This document shows, piece by piece, positions 6,139-16,200 of a DNA stretch of 22,878 bases (the first letter of the stretch is position 1; each line of letters starts with the position of its first letter). Below the pieces are notes generated by a model. The model saw nothing but the letters and a program-made list of their open reading frames with translations, was not told the DNA's origin and did not search any database. The DNA is from a virus, in IMG/VR virus record IMGVR_UViG_3300037071_000701, positions 1-22,878 of that record. One strand, given 5' to 3'. The position numbers and the translations under genes were made by a program.

Positions 6139-6767
6139 TGAACCGGGGACAGATCGCAAACGAGTGTCTCGCCCATCAGTTCAATGACACCAAGTACCGC
6201 CCGCTCATGGAGGAGTGGATAAACGAGGGTCAGAACCGAATCGCTCGTGAGGCAGACATCCGGGCGCTGTTTACCTCCGTGTCGATTGCCGACACGAGCC
6301 ACGAGGTTTCGCTGCCCGTGGACTTCGCTCGCCTGATTGAAGTGTCCGACGCAACGGACGGCGATAACTGGACGCCGCTCGTGCCGATGGAGTTGCGCGA
6401 CTTCGATGATGCGTCGGTCGTTTACTCAAACCCAACCTTCTACGTCGTGGCGGGGGAGATTCTCTACCTGTTTCCCTACCCCGCTGATGAACGCACGATT
6501 GCCCTCAACTACTACCGTCTGCCCGCGGCTATGGAATCTGACGCGGATGTGCCGGAGATTCCCGCCGACTATCACTCGCTGCTGGTCTATTACGCGCTGT
6601 GGCGCGGCTTCCAGCGGGAGAATGACTACGAGGCGGCGGGCTACTGGCGCAACGAGTTCGATGCCGGACTGATGAAGATGCGGGGCGAGCTTCAGTACGA
6701 CACCGCAGCGCCGCCCACCCAAGTCCCCGGTCTGATGGACGAGGTTCCCGACCTACGGTGGCACTAA
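6138..6767 (+). CDS. Head-tail adaptor protein (tail tubular protein A-like)
   Basis: This 209-residue protein fits the phage adaptor family that forms a ring under the portal in short-tailed phages. It has an N-terminal helical part (about 4-42) with NEGQNRIARE, then a beta segment containing the characteristic LPVDFARLIEV motif (about 58-68), a strand-rich middle with a YVVAGEILYLFPYP stretch, and a C-terminal helical part starting IPADYHSLLVYYALWRGF, in which the P-x-D-Y-H and YYAL pattern is typical. The length is normal for the family. The ATG at 6138 overlaps the preceding stop (TGATG); a GTG at 6135 would add one residue. It sits directly before the nozzle gene, the expected pair order. 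It is known in family members to connect portal and nozzle and hold packaged DNA. Confidence 0.8.
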   Translation: MNRGQIANECLAHQFNDTKYRPLMEEWINEGQNRIAREADIRALFTSVSIADTSHEVSLPVDFARLIEVSDATDGDNWTPLVPMELRDFDDASVVYSNPTFYVVAGEILYLFPYPADERTIALNYYRLPAAMESDADVPEIPADYHSLLVYYALWRGFQRENDYEAAGYWRNEFDAGLMKMRGELQYDTAAPPTQVPGLMDEVPDLRWH

Positions 6768-6770
6768 GCC

Positions 6771-8315
6771 ATGCGGGGCGAGGAGCAGGTATATCTCGAC
6801 TTCTCGGGAGGGGTAAACCTCGCGGCGGCTCCCTACCTCCTCGCCGAGAATCAGGCCCGGGACGCGCGCAACGTACACACTGACTCGCAGGGTCAGGTCC
6901 GCAAGCGCAACGGGTTTACCAATCTCGTTTCCCTGAGTGCCTCACCAGCCTCGTTTACTGAGCCGCCGCACTCGCTGTTCGCCTCCTACATCGGCGGCAC
7001 CGCGCGCTTGCTGGCGGTCGGCAAGATCGGAGCGTCAGACGATCGGGTGGTGACGATCACCGGCACGACCGTCACCGACCGCACTCCTGGCGGGCTCCCC
7101 TTTACTGCGAGTAAACGGTGGTACTTTGCTCAGGCACCGGCCTCCGGGGGACAGGGGCCGGTGTTCGCCATGAACGGCACCGACACGCCGCAGCAGTTCA
7201 CGGGCGCGGGGGACTTTGCCGACTGGACAGCGACGACCGGGACGGTCCCGGCAACGGGGAAGTACCTCGTCCATCATGGCTCGCGGCTGTGGTGTGTTGA
7301 GGCGGGGACGAGCCGGGTTCGCTACTCGGGGATTACCGGGTCGGCTCCTGATGTTCGGGCGTGGGACGCGAACGATTACGTGGACATCGAAGCTGAGGAC
7401 GGCGAGGAGATTACGGCGCTCGCGCCGTTCGGTCCCTACCTCATCGTGTTCAAGCCGCGCAAGACGTATGTGATCTACGACCTCGTAAGCGGGGCGAACC
7501 GTCAGATCAGCGACACCATCGGCTGCGCCGCCCACCGCTCCTGCGTGGACGCACCGATGGGTTTGTTCTTCTTGAGCGAGGAGGAGGGGGTGATGCTCAC
7601 GGACGGGAACTCGATCGAACACGTTTCCGCGCCCATGACACCGCTCCTGCGGACTATCTCATCGGTGACGATTGCGGATGCTTGCGGTGTGTTCGTGGAC
7701 GGACGCTACTTCCTCTCGTTCTCCACAGACGGCGCGGCGAACAACATGACGATCGAGTTCGACACCGACGCGAAGGCATGGTGGATTCACGATTGCGCGT
7801 CGAATCAGTTTGCCCTCCTCGACCCGATCGGCACCCCGCAGTTGTTCTCGGCGGACCCTTCAGCGATCCGCGTTCAGCGCGCGTTCGTGCCGCTCGTGTT
7901 TCAGGATGCGGGCGCAAACTACGTGAGTGGCGCGTATATCACCGGAGCGCACCTGATGTGGGACCAGCCGCACGTCACCAAACGGGTTCGGCAGTTCCGC
8001 GTGGACGGAACGGGTCAATGGGTGTTGGAGTACGCAACCAACTTCTCCAACGACTACGAAATGGATCAGGGCGAAGTGTGGGACTCGACCGAGGAGGGGG
8101 GTACGCTTTTCGCACCATCCGCCGCCGATGGAGAGATATTCGCGCCGTCTGTCACCACGTCTGACTTGTTCTCACCGATCACCACAGCGATCACCAGCCG
8201 CCGTTACTACACGCTCGGCGTGGGGCGCGCGTGGAGCTTTAAGCTGAGTAACGACGACTCTGGCGACTTCCAGATTTACTCGGCGACGGCTGCGATTACG
8301 AGGAGAACAGACTGA
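6771..8315 (+). CDS. Tail nozzle / tail tubular protein B-like (beta-propeller)
   Basis: The 514-residue protein begins YLDFSGGVNLAAAPYLLAENQARDA, followed by NVHTDSQGQVRKRNGF. This opening (a Gly-Gly-Val, an N-Q-A and an RKRNGF) is characteristic of phage tail stabilisation or nozzle proteins that form a beta-propeller hexamer at the tip of the short tail. Repeated short beta blades follow, with turns such as ADGEEI, FGPYLIVFKPRKTYVIYDL (about 223-241) and FFLSEEEGVMLTDG. The C-terminal 100 residues contain VTKRVRQFRVDGTG and an ending rich in Ser/Thr/Asp. It follows the adaptor after three bases and its stop overlaps the next ATG (8315). It would form the tail conduit and anchor fibres. There is no tape-measure partner nearby, supporting a short tail. 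Confidence 0.8.
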   Translation: MRGEEQVYLDFSGGVNLAAAPYLLAENQARDARNVHTDSQGQVRKRNGFTNLVSLSASPASFTEPPHSLFASYIGGTARLLAVGKIGASDDRVVTITGTTVTDRTPGGLPFTASKRWYFAQAPASGGQGPVFAMNGTDTPQQFTGAGDFADWTATTGTVPATGKYLVHHGSRLWCVEAGTSRVRYSGITGSAPDVRAWDANDYVDIEAEDGEEITALAPFGPYLIVFKPRKTYVIYDLVSGANRQISDTIGCAAHRSCVDAPMGLFFLSEEEGVMLTDGNSIEHVSAPMTPLLRTISSVTIADACGVFVDGRYFLSFSTDGAANNMTIEFDTDAKAWWIHDCASNQFALLDPIGTPQLFSADPSAIRVQRAFVPLVFQDAGANYVSGAYITGAHLMWDQPHVTKRVRQFRVDGTGQWVLEYATNFSNDYEMDQGEVWDSTEEGGTLFAPSAADGEIFAPSVTTSDLFSPITTAITSRRYYTLGVGRAWSFKLSNDDSGDFQIYSATAAITRRTD

Positions 8316-9232
8316 TGCCCGCACCGACCTATACGGTCCCTAGCGCCAACTCGGATACCGCCACGGAGGAGCCCAAGATAATCACGGCTCTGACCGAGAT
8401 TAAGGCGCTGCTGAACGCGGGGCTGGATGAGGACAACTTCGATCCTGGCGCGACGTGGCCTCCCTCACGAATCAACAACGGTTCGTCCGGGCAACTGCTG
8501 ATCGCATCGGCTAGTGGCATTTGGACTGCGCGTGATGTAACCGGCGATGTGACGGTTGGGCCGACCGGCGTAACTGCGATTGGCGCTGACAAGGTGACGA
8601 ACACGCAGTTGAAGGACGACGCTTCCACGGATAGCAACCGCGCCGTCACCCGCGATCACATCCGCGACAACGCGATAAACCAAGCGAAGCTGGACGACGA
8701 CTCGGTTGGCGACGACCAGCTAATCAGTCCGCCGAACGAGTGGCGCGACGTGGACTCGTGGACGGGCCGTTTCGCCGCTTCGACATCAGGCTTCCGTTTG
8801 TTCCGCGGCGATGGGACGATGCCGGAGGATGGGACCTCCGACCCGGAAGCGGTGAACCTCATCAGCTTCCCCGACGACGTTTACGACCGTGACGGGAAGG
8901 ACACCAAGCTGCGATTCATCCTGATCTGCGTATCCAACGTCGTGTTTCCGAACAACGGCACTCTGACTTTCGGCTTGCGGCTAGTGGACTCAATCGGCGG
9001 CGGGTCGGATGTTCTCAACATCGGGACTTCACCTGAAGTGACGATTACGAAGTCGATCGCAGCGGGTTCAACACAGTCGTTTATTCACAAGTCAAGCGCC
9101 CAAGACTTGCCGACCGGCCCGGATGGTGGAGAACTCGATATGTGGGCTCCGTTCGTTGGGCTTACCGGCGTTGGAACGGGCGGCAACCAGCGCGTGAGCT
9201 TCTCCCTGCGCTGCCAAGTCTCCAACGTCTGA
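8315..9232 (+). CDS. Tail fibre or tail-tip protein
   Basis: The 305-residue product has an N-terminal helical stretch (about 15-42), then a fibre-like segment with IWTARDVTGDVTVGPTGV and IGADKVTNTQLKDDA, followed by DNAINQAKLDDDSVGDDQL. This G-D-V-T and A-V-T-N-T-Q-L pattern is well known in trimeric phage fibre collars and repeats. The final part (about 150-305) is a beta-rich domain rich in Gly, Thr and Ser, without transmembrane or enzyme motifs, and could be the exposed head of a fibre. The start overlaps the nozzle stop (TGATG). Receptor binding or fibre attachment is plausible but inferred from residue pattern and order. Confidence 0.65.
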   Translation: MPAPTYTVPSANSDTATEEPKIITALTEIKALLNAGLDEDNFDPGATWPPSRINNGSSGQLLIASASGIWTARDVTGDVTVGPTGVTAIGADKVTNTQLKDDASTDSNRAVTRDHIRDNAINQAKLDDDSVGDDQLISPPNEWRDVDSWTGRFAASTSGFRLFRGDGTMPEDGTSDPEAVNLISFPDDVYDRDGKDTKLRFILICVSNVVFPNNGTLTFGLRLVDSIGGGSDVLNIGTSPEVTITKSIAAGSTQSFIHKSSAQDLPTGPDGGELDMWAPFVGLTGVGTGGNQRVSFSLRCQVSNV

Positions 9233-9236
9233 TGCC

Positions 9237-9578
9237 GTGGCCCGCCGACTGCCCGATGTCGTATCGAACCTCCCGACCCAACGGAACTTCGATGCGCTCC
9301 TCGCGTTTATTGACGATCTTCAGAATCAGATAGACGCGATCGGCGGTGGTCCGGGCGGCAGCGTCGCCGCCTACGACGAACTCATCGGCGACGGGGCGGC
9401 TACTTCGTATGACGTGGCCCACGGGCTCAGTAGCGAGTTGATCGACGTGAGCGTTTACGAGGATGCGACCGGGGACGAGGTTGGCTGTCCGGTGACGATC
9501 TTGGACGACGATACGGTTCGGGTGTTCGTAACGCCTGCGCCTGCGACCGACTCCCTGCGGGTGGTGGTGATCGGATGA
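9237..9578 (+). CDS. Small tail-associated protein with helical stem and beta domain
   Basis: This 113-residue protein starts at a GTG (9237), five bases after the previous stop; an ATG at 9232 opens a different frame that ends quickly. Residues 17-36 form an amphipathic helix, a Gly-rich linker follows, and the last 65 residues match a small beta sandwich recurrent in phage structural proteins: GDGAATSYDVAHGL, a Glu-rich loop, an LIDVSVYEDATGDEV strand pair, and the ending SLRVVVIG. It could be a cap, fibre linker or spike subunit that trimerises via its helix. The stop overlaps the next ATG (ATGA at 9575-9578), tying it to the fibre gene. Confidence 0.65.
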   Translation: MARRLPDVVSNLPTQRNFDALLAFIDDLQNQIDAIGGGPGGSVAAYDELIGDGAATSYDVAHGLSSELIDVSVYEDATGDEVGCPVTILDDDTVRVFVTPAPATDSLRVVVIG

Positions 9579-11029
9579 GCGGCACCACGAAGCTCAAGGG
9601 TCCGCTCGATATGGAGCAGAACCGGATTACCGACCTTCCGGCTCCCGGGGCTGGATCGGACCCGGCGACGAAAACCTCATCGGACGCAGCAGCGGCGGCG
9701 GCTCAGGCGGCGGCGATAGCAGCCTCGCAACCGCTCGACTCAGACCTAACCGCGATTGCGGCGCTCAGTACGACCAGCTTTGGCCGGGGTTTGTTGGCGC
9801 TGGCGAACGGGGCGGCGCTCCTATCGTCGGCGGGCGCGGCGGCGGCAGTCCATACCCACGCGGAGAGTGACATCACCGGCCTTGTTGCTGACCTCGCCGC
9901 GAAGCAGCCGATCGACTCAGACCTCACGGCCATCGCTGCGCTGGCGACTACCTCATACGGTCGCTCGCTGCTGACTCAAGCTGACGCGGCTGCGGCGCAG
10001 GCGACTCTTGGGGTGTATTCGACGGCGACTGTGGATGCCTTCTTTCAGCCGCTCGACGCCGACCTGACCGCCATCGCCGCGTTGAGTACCACGGCTACCG
10101 GGCGCTCCTTGCTCGCCGCTTCCAACGCCGCCGCGATCAGGACTATTGCCGACTCGCAGCAACTCGACTCCGATCTGACTGCCATCGCCGCGCTGTCGCC
10201 TTCCAACGATGACGTGGTGCAGCGCAAGGCAGGGGCGTGGACGAATCGCTCGATGGCGCAGGTTAAAAGCGATCTGGCGCTGGTCAAGGGCGACGTTGGG
10301 CTCGGCAACGTGGACAACGTGCAGCAGCAGCCGATCGACTCGGACCTGACGGTGATCGCGGGGCTCACGCCGACGACGGACAACTTCATGCAGGCGAAGT
10401 CAAGCGCGTGGGCATCCCGCACCATCGCTCAGGTCAAGACCGACCTGGGAATCAGCAACGTGGACAACACCACCGACCTGAATAAACCTGTCTCCACGCT
10501 TCAAGCGACGGCTGACTTGGCGGTGGAAGTGAAGGCTCTAGCGCGGTGGGTGCCGATCTTCGACGCCCATGTGAACCTCTCGGCGGCAGCAGCCGGGGTT
10601 TACCCCGCTCATCGAACGGTCACGGAAGATCAGTTGATCGGAGCAGCGTCCCCGGCGGGTTACAACGTCGCGTTCATGTTCCTCGACCCCGCCGACTACG
10701 CGATAGCGGGCTACACGCTCAAGTACCGGGTGATCGCATCCTTCTCACAAAACGCTGTGGCGAACGCCGGTACTTCAGTTGCGACGGCGGGGCTGTATCC
10801 CTACGTGGGAGCGGGTGCGACGACGACCTGGCTCGCAACTCTCGGCGCGGTCATTGGAGGCTCTACGGCAGCGCGAACGGGCGGCGCGGCAAGCTCTGAG
10901 GCCCGCGTTATCTCGACCACCTTCACCGCTCCTGCCGCCGATACCTACGCACTAGCGGTGGCGATCACAACGGCGACAACGGCGGGCTCGACCCGAATCA
11001 ACGTCCGCCTTGAGTATTCCTACGCCTGA
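9575..11029 (+). CDS. Tail fibre protein with five degenerate motif repeats
   Basis: The 484-residue protein has an N-terminal element (LDMEQNRITDLPAPGAGSDPATK, about 11-33) that is a standard phage fibre anchor segment. An Ala-rich helix follows, then five copies of a QP(L/I)D(S/A)DLTAIAAL motif at about residues 52-64, 111-123, 158-170, 195-207 and 252-264. Two further paired segments (KAGAWTNRSMAQVKSDL and KSSAWASRTIAQVKTDLG, about 218-291) also repeat. The last 160 residues (325-484) form a beta-rich head domain with many Ala/Thr/Gly. Motif and layout are typical of trimeric receptor-binding fibres; the exact receptor cannot be read. It overlaps the previous gene by four bases and ends 30 bases before the next. 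Confidence 0.75.
   Translation: MSGTTKLKGPLDMEQNRITDLPAPGAGSDPATKTSSDAAAAAAQAAAIAASQPLDSDLTAIAALSTTSFGRGLLALANGAALLSSAGAAAAVHTHAESDITGLVADLAAKQPIDSDLTAIAALATTSYGRSLLTQADAAAAQATLGVYSTATVDAFFQPLDADLTAIAALSTTATGRSLLAASNAAAIRTIADSQQLDSDLTAIAALSPSNDDVVQRKAGAWTNRSMAQVKSDLALVKGDVGLGNVDNVQQQPIDSDLTVIAGLTPTTDNFMQAKSSAWASRTIAQVKTDLGISNVDNTTDLNKPVSTLQATADLAVEVKALARWVPIFDAHVNLSAAAAGVYPAHRTVTEDQLIGAASPAGYNVAFMFLDPADYAIAGYTLKYRVIASFSQNAVANAGTSVATAGLYPYVGAGATTTWLATLGAVIGGSTAARTGGAASSEARVISTTFTAPAADTYALAVAITTATTAGSTRINVRLEYSYA
9728..10366 (+). repeat. Five degenerate fibre-motif repeats
   Basis: Five imperfect copies encoding a Q-P-(L/I)-D-(S/A)-D-L-T-A-I-A-A-L pattern lie within the fibre gene, with residue spacings of about 59, 47, 37 and 57. 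The nucleotide copies are alike but differ at synonymous sites, so the repeats look old. This motif is common in phage fibres. They could be hot spots for recombination and length change. Confidence 0.75.
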
Positions 11030-11059
11030 CCCTCCGATAAACCCTTTAGGATTACCGGG

Positions 11060-11992
11060 ATGATCCGTACCGCCCAACGAGCGAATAGGCGGGTGCGTTT
11101 CGGCGTGCCGAAGGTGAACCAAGACCCGCAGCCGCCGAACGCCGCGAAGGGACCGTACCCGCCCACGAAACCGCAGTTCCCCGCGCCCGGGTGGACGCCG
11201 CTTACTGACGGCGGTGGCGGCAACCACGGGCAGGGTGCAGGACACCAGCGACATAATCCCCTGCGGAACGGTCCCAACAACGGGCAGGGCCGTCAGCATG
11301 GTCGCTCGCCGAACCACATCCGGTCGGCCTTCGATCGCCTGCGCGGGTTGGAGAACCGCCGGGGTGGGAACATCACGAAGCCGGTCGCTACCACTGCCGC
11401 TCCCACGAACCTCAACGCGAATACCGTCCAGCAGCAGATTGAGGCGCTCGGGGATAATCCGGCGAACGCGATGGCCTTCTCCTCGTTCACTCCCGGGCCG
11501 GGGCAAGTGGACCCACGCGACTCTAAGTATTGGGCGAACGTGTCCACGCTTCTGTTCAACACGCAGGGGGATTTCAACCAGCTTCAGCTTCAGCAGCAGC
11601 GAGCCGGACTCGACGCTGAGAAGGGGCTTGGCGATCTGGCAACAAACCGGCAGCGCGAGCAGCGGTCACTCGCGGAGGAGGCGATGCGCTCCGGCTTGTC
11701 TAGCTCTGGCTGGCGCGACCGCACTGACGCTGAGGACACCGGGGACTTCCTGCGCGACTATGAGGACTTCCAGACCGGCACCGCTCGGGACAAGGCCGAT
11801 CGCTCTGCCGCTATGAGCCGAGTGATCCAGAACTTCATCGCAGGGGAGCGCGATCTGTCGCTGGACGCGCTCACGTCTTACGATCAGTCGCAGCGAGATT
11901 CCGCAGCCGAAGGCGCTCCGGTTTACGATCGGGCCGATGTCCGCGGGATAATCAAGGCGCTTCGCAAGAGAGGACCGAGAGGACGCCGATGA
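11060..11992 (+). CDS. Basic, partly disordered internal virion protein candidate
   Basis: This 310-residue protein begins with a long Pro/Gly/Asn/His-rich stretch (1-105) containing TAQRANRRVRFG and many basic residues, then a Gln/Ala/Arg-rich helical segment (about 155-290) with LQLQQQRAGLDAEKGLGDL and short heptads, and it ends in basic KALRKRGPRGRR. There is no enzyme motif and no signal peptide. The mix of disordered basic ends and a helical core, just upstream of another such protein and of the giant virion protein, fits a phage internal (ejection) protein. Start ATG 11060 has AGGA at 11048-11051. The stop overlaps the next ATG (ATGA). Exact homologues were not recognisable. Confidence 0.6.
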   Translation: MIRTAQRANRRVRFGVPKVNQDPQPPNAAKGPYPPTKPQFPAPGWTPLTDGGGGNHGQGAGHQRHNPLRNGPNNGQGRQHGRSPNHIRSAFDRLRGLENRRGGNITKPVATTAAPTNLNANTVQQQIEALGDNPANAMAFSSFTPGPGQVDPRDSKYWANVSTLLFNTQGDFNQLQLQQQRAGLDAEKGLGDLATNRQREQRSLAEEAMRSGLSSSGWRDRTDAEDTGDFLRDYEDFQTGTARDKADRSAAMSRVIQNFIAGERDLSLDALTSYDQSQRDSAAEGAPVYDRADVRGIIKALRKRGPRGRR

Positions 11993-13218
11993 GCGTTTAC
12001 GACCCACCCACGCAGACCAAGCCGCGGCGTCGTCGGCGTAAGCCGCCGAGTAAACCGCAACAGCACGCCGGGGCTAACCGCGGCGGTGGGCATCGCAACG
12101 GCAGCGGACCGAAGCCGCCCAAGTTCCCCTCCCGTTTGTTTAACCCGGAGAACACCCGCTCTGGCAACGATCTGCGTCGGGCAGCTTCAGCGATGGAGCG
12201 CATCGAGCGCGTCCCGCAGCAGCGGGCGCTTGGCCGTCTGATTAAAACCCTCCGGGGGCAGACGACGGCAGACTCTCTCGCCCTTCAGCGGCTCGGACAG
12301 CGCAGTGCGGAGGCGGTCGGCGGCGCTTACCAGGGCTTCGACGCGGGCGCGCAGGCTGGCACGCAACGTGCCGCTGCGGTCGGGCAGATGCTCAACAACA
12401 CCCTCGCCACTCAGGGGCAGCAGGCCGCTCAGGATCAGCAGGCCGTCCAGACCGGGCAGCTAGGCGGGCTTCAGGAGGCGATGGGGCTGCGGGGCGCTCC
12501 CGGTGGCGGTCAGGCGCAGCAACAGCTTCAGGCGCTCGTGGAGGCTCAGGCCGGACGGCGAGCCGCAGAGACTCAGGCCACGGGTGCGTTCGGTGCCTCT
12601 CAGGGCGCAGCGTTTACCGGGCTCGCTGAGGGCGCGCGGACGGCGGGCGCACTTCAGGGCGCGGAGGCGCAGCGCGACATCCGTTCCGCAATCGCCTCTC
12701 GCATCGCCGAGAACCGCCTTGCGGCGAGCGGGGACATCCGCGAGGCGCTTGGCAAGAAGGCCGACATTAAGAGCCTTCAGGGTGCGAATATGCTGGCGAA
12801 CCTCATGGAACTCACCGAGAAGGAGCGCGACTTCATTCTCGGGAACAAGGCGGTTGCGACCGACCGGATGGGTCAACGTCTGTCGGCTCGTTCCGATGCC
12901 GCCGATCGCCGCCTGCGGGCTCAGTCGCAGGCCGAGACTGCGCGACATAATCAGGCGACCGAACACGAGACACGTTGGGACCATCGCCACGACGGGGGCG
13001 GTGGCTCCGGGTCCGGTTCCAACAACAGGGACAACCAACGGGATGCTCGCCACGACCGCGAGGACGCGCGGGCGGCAGCGCACGCGATCGGTAATCACCA
13101 CTCGCGTCAGGAGCTTCGTCGCAATCTCAGTGAGTTTGCAAACGAGATTGCAGATCGCTCCGGTGTTCGGTACAGCATCGCCCTGCGGATTGCGAAGAAG
13201 TACCTGCGGAACGGGTAG
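11989..13218 (+). CDS. Basic Gln/Ala-rich internal virion protein candidate
   Basis: This 409-residue protein starts with a very basic segment (PTQTKPRRRRRKPPSK, about 6-21), followed by Pro/Gly, then a long Ala/Gln/Gly-rich helical region (about 60-310) with many ALQ, QQAAQ and RAAE motifs suggesting a coiled or helical assembly. A His/Asp/Arg/Gly/Ser-rich linker lies at about 320-370, and a final helix rich in Arg and Lys (RQELRRNLSEFANEIADRS, then RIAKKYLRNG) closes it. It shares the disordered basic N terminus and helical body of the gene upstream and lies four bases before the giant protein. A role as one of the ejected core proteins is the favoured inference; no catalytic motif is present. 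Confidence 0.6.
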   Translation: MSVYDPPTQTKPRRRRRKPPSKPQQHAGANRGGGHRNGSGPKPPKFPSRLFNPENTRSGNDLRRAASAMERIERVPQQRALGRLIKTLRGQTTADSLALQRLGQRSAEAVGGAYQGFDAGAQAGTQRAAAVGQMLNNTLATQGQQAAQDQQAVQTGQLGGLQEAMGLRGAPGGGQAQQQLQALVEAQAGRRAAETQATGAFGASQGAAFTGLAEGARTAGALQGAEAQRDIRSAIASRIAENRLAASGDIREALGKKADIKSLQGANMLANLMELTEKERDFILGNKAVATDRMGQRLSARSDAADRRLRAQSQAETARHNQATEHETRWDHRHDGGGGSGSGSNNRDNQRDARHDREDARAAAHAIGNHHSRQELRRNLSEFANEIADRSGVRYSIALRIAKKYLRNG

Positions 13219-13221
13219 GCG

Positions 13222-16200
13222 ATGGCCTACTTTGAGGCGCTATTCCCCTCGCAGAATCGGCGACGGCGCACAGGCGCGGGCGCGACTCAGGCGCTTCGTT
13301 CATCCCGGGGGCTCCCTGCCGCATCGCCGTCCGGCGGGTACGGTCCTGCCGCTCCGGTAACTGGCACCCCGGCGGGTCCGGCGCTTCCGTCTGCCGCGGC
13401 GAAGGCGAAGGCGGCAGCGGCGCGCAAAGAGCAGGCCAAGCTCGTCCGTGAGTACGTCACCGATCGTGAGAAGCAGCGGCTCGCCGAGCAGCACGAGGAG
13501 CGCGACGCTGAGAAGAAGGCGGCGGGCAAGGAAGGTGTCACCGAGAAGTGGGTTGATCGCAAGCTGGATGAGGCGCGCGATCGGGCTAAGGACACGTCGA
13601 AGAAGATCATGCGGTCGGCTCCGGTGCGCCGCGCCAACCGTGAGGGGCTCGTCGTCACGCGCAAGGGTGTCGATTCGGTCGCCAAGTACGTCAGCGTCCC
13701 CCGGCAGCAGAAGGTGGATACGGCGGTTGGTGAGCAGATCGTCAGTGGGATTAACCAGCAGCAGGCCGCGAGGATCGCCAAAACCGAAACGACGACCGAG
13801 CAGCTAAACCGCGAAGCGCGCGAGCAGGCTCGTTCACAGAAGGTCCGGCACCCCGGCGGCACAGTGGTCGATGCGATCCTCAGTGGCGCAGGCGCGTTCG
13901 GCGAGGCTGACCCTCAACATCCCCGGGGAAATCTCCGCTACCTCCGTCCCCCAACGCCGCAAGAGGCGATAGAGGGAGTTGCCACGACTGTTCCGCTCGC
14001 TGGCCCCGCCGCCATTGTTGCGGGTGCTGAGAGGCTTGCCGGGACGAGGGCAGGCGGCGCAATCGCTCGCGGGGCAGCCGGAGTTGGTGCTGACTTGCGT
14101 GCGGCAGGCCGCGCTACTGAGGGCTTGCGAGGCGGCTACAAGGCAGAGCGTCGGGGCGGCGCGGCGCGCTCGGTTGCTTCAGTCAAGGGTGCTACACGCG
14201 CCGTCACGCCGTTGAAGGCGCAGCAGGCCGCAGCGAAGGCAGCGGAAACGGCGGGCAGGGTGCCGTTGGCTACTCCGTTTGGCAAGGCGCTTCAGGCGAA
14301 GCCGGTTCGCACCGGACTTAAAACCACCCTCGCAGCGACGGCGCTAGATGAAACCATCGAGTCCGGCGCAGAGAACGTCAAGAACACGCTTGAGGACATC
14401 GGGGATATCGACCCCGATGATGTTAAGGAAGCGGTGGAGACTGCGGTGGACGTGGGCAAGGCCGTTCCCGGCGTGCTGCTTCACTCCGGCGAGGCGTTGC
14501 TTGGCGACGCTGATGTTCGTGAGGAATCGCTGAAGGGGATTGTTCAGGCGGGCATCGCGTCGATCGCCTTCCCGTTTGTTTTGGGCAAGGACATCGCGCA
14601 GGAGGGCGTCGGCGGTGGTATCGAAAAGGCGTTCGACCCGATCGCAGAGGACATCAGCCGCCGTTGGACCCCGGCGCTTGAGGGTGACTGGAAGGCGTTT
14701 GAGAAGCAGATGGCCGAGCCCGGTGGAGGCGGCGCGACGTTTACCTTGCTTGAGGCGTTGGGGCTTGGGCGGGCCGGGTCGGTGGGACTGTCGAAGGGGA
14801 TACGCGCCCCGCTTCGCGCAGTCGCCAAGAAGGGTGCAGGGGAGTCGATTATTCCGTCAGGAGTCTCTGAGGGAGCGGCGAGCTTGTTGAATCGCTTGGA
14901 GACTCGTCCGGGCAGGACAGTCACGAGCGGCGAGGGCGGCACCCTGCCGAAGTACGCCTCAGAGGGCATCATCGGCAGGGGCGTACAGGCTGCGATGGAT
15001 GCCGCTGCCAAGCGGGTGTCGGCTCACGCTGAAGGCAAGGTAGGTAAACCGAAGGGCCGGGGCTCTCGTGAGCTCCACCGCGAGTCGCCGGATAAAACGA
15101 GGCCGAGTGACCGCGGACAGTGGCGTGACGAGCTTCGTGCAAGCCGCGAGGAGGTAGAGAATCTGAGAGCGGCGGTGGACAACCTTCATGCCCGGGGTGC
15201 GTCCCCTACGAGGCTGCGAGCCGCCGTCCGACAGCTTGAGCGCGCCGAGCAGCGACGGGCGCGGATGCTTCGCGGCGAGCGTATTCCAGAGGGCTACGAC
15301 GCTGACCTTGCGATGGCTGAAGCGGAACGGGAACTGGCGCTCGATGAAGTGGGCGCGGCTGAGGCGTGGGGCGAGAAGGCTGGCATCCAGGCTGCTACCG
15401 AGCGCCTTGAGTTTGCCAACGCTGCGGTCCGTGAGCTTGAGAGGGGTGTGCGCGTGGACCCGGGCGCAGTCGTACCGATTCTCAAGCCCGCTCGTACCCG
15501 GCAGGCAAAGAGCCTTGCGTCCCGAATCAAGGCTGAGGAAACCCTGTCGGCTGAACGCTTCACGGAGGAGTTGCTTGGCAAGGGCCGGGATCGCTACATA
15601 AACGAGACATACGGCGATGCTGCAATACCGCATAACGCTCGCCGGGGGATCAGGCACTTCGCGCAGATTCTCAGTCAGTCTGAGTGGGATGCCGCTGTGT
15701 TTATGGCCCGGACGGGTATGCGGGACAGGGCGGGACTTCAGGGCTGGTTTGAGTCGCGCAAGCGCACTCTGCCGGAGTCCTCTCCTGAGCGCCAACTGAT
15801 CGCCGACGTTGAGAAGCTGCTTGCGAAGGGAGAGCCCGCGGCGAAGGTAATCCGCGGCGCTGAGGCGTTCGACAGGATTGGACGGGCGCTTGAGGAGCGA
15901 ACGCCTGCACTTGACACGACCGCTCGTGGGTCGGGGCGCATGACCGAAGGCGAGGCAGCGCGTCAGTCCGAGTTCGCAGAACAAACCGGGCGCGATGAAG
16001 CGTTCCGCGATGCCGAGCGGCGAGGCATTGAGATTGAGGAGGCCGAGCGCGCCCACTTGGAGGCCGAGCTTGGGATTACTCCTACCGCGAAGTCGAAGGC
16101 TCGGGTTCAGCGAGCGGTGGCGGCGCGCAAGCACGCGCAGGCAGCCGCCATTTCCGCTGATCGTCGTGCGGAACGCTTCGCCAAGCCGGAGGTCGATTAC

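Noticed and set aside
9232-9333. ATG-initiated frame directly overlapping the fibre gene stop
   Set aside because: It ends after about 33 residues with Arg/Ser-rich sequence, whereas GTG 9237 opens a frame with a known type of beta domain.
12503-13360. 285-codon + strand frame overlapping two structural genes
   Set aside because: The product is almost entirely Arg, Ser and Ala without recognisable folds, and it spans the boundary of two well-supported genes in another frame.
14959-16134. 391-codon open frame on the minus strand inside the giant gene
   Set aside because: It is antisense to a highly charged helical region and rich in Arg, Leu and Ser with no ribosome-binding site; long antisense frames are common in GC-rich genes.
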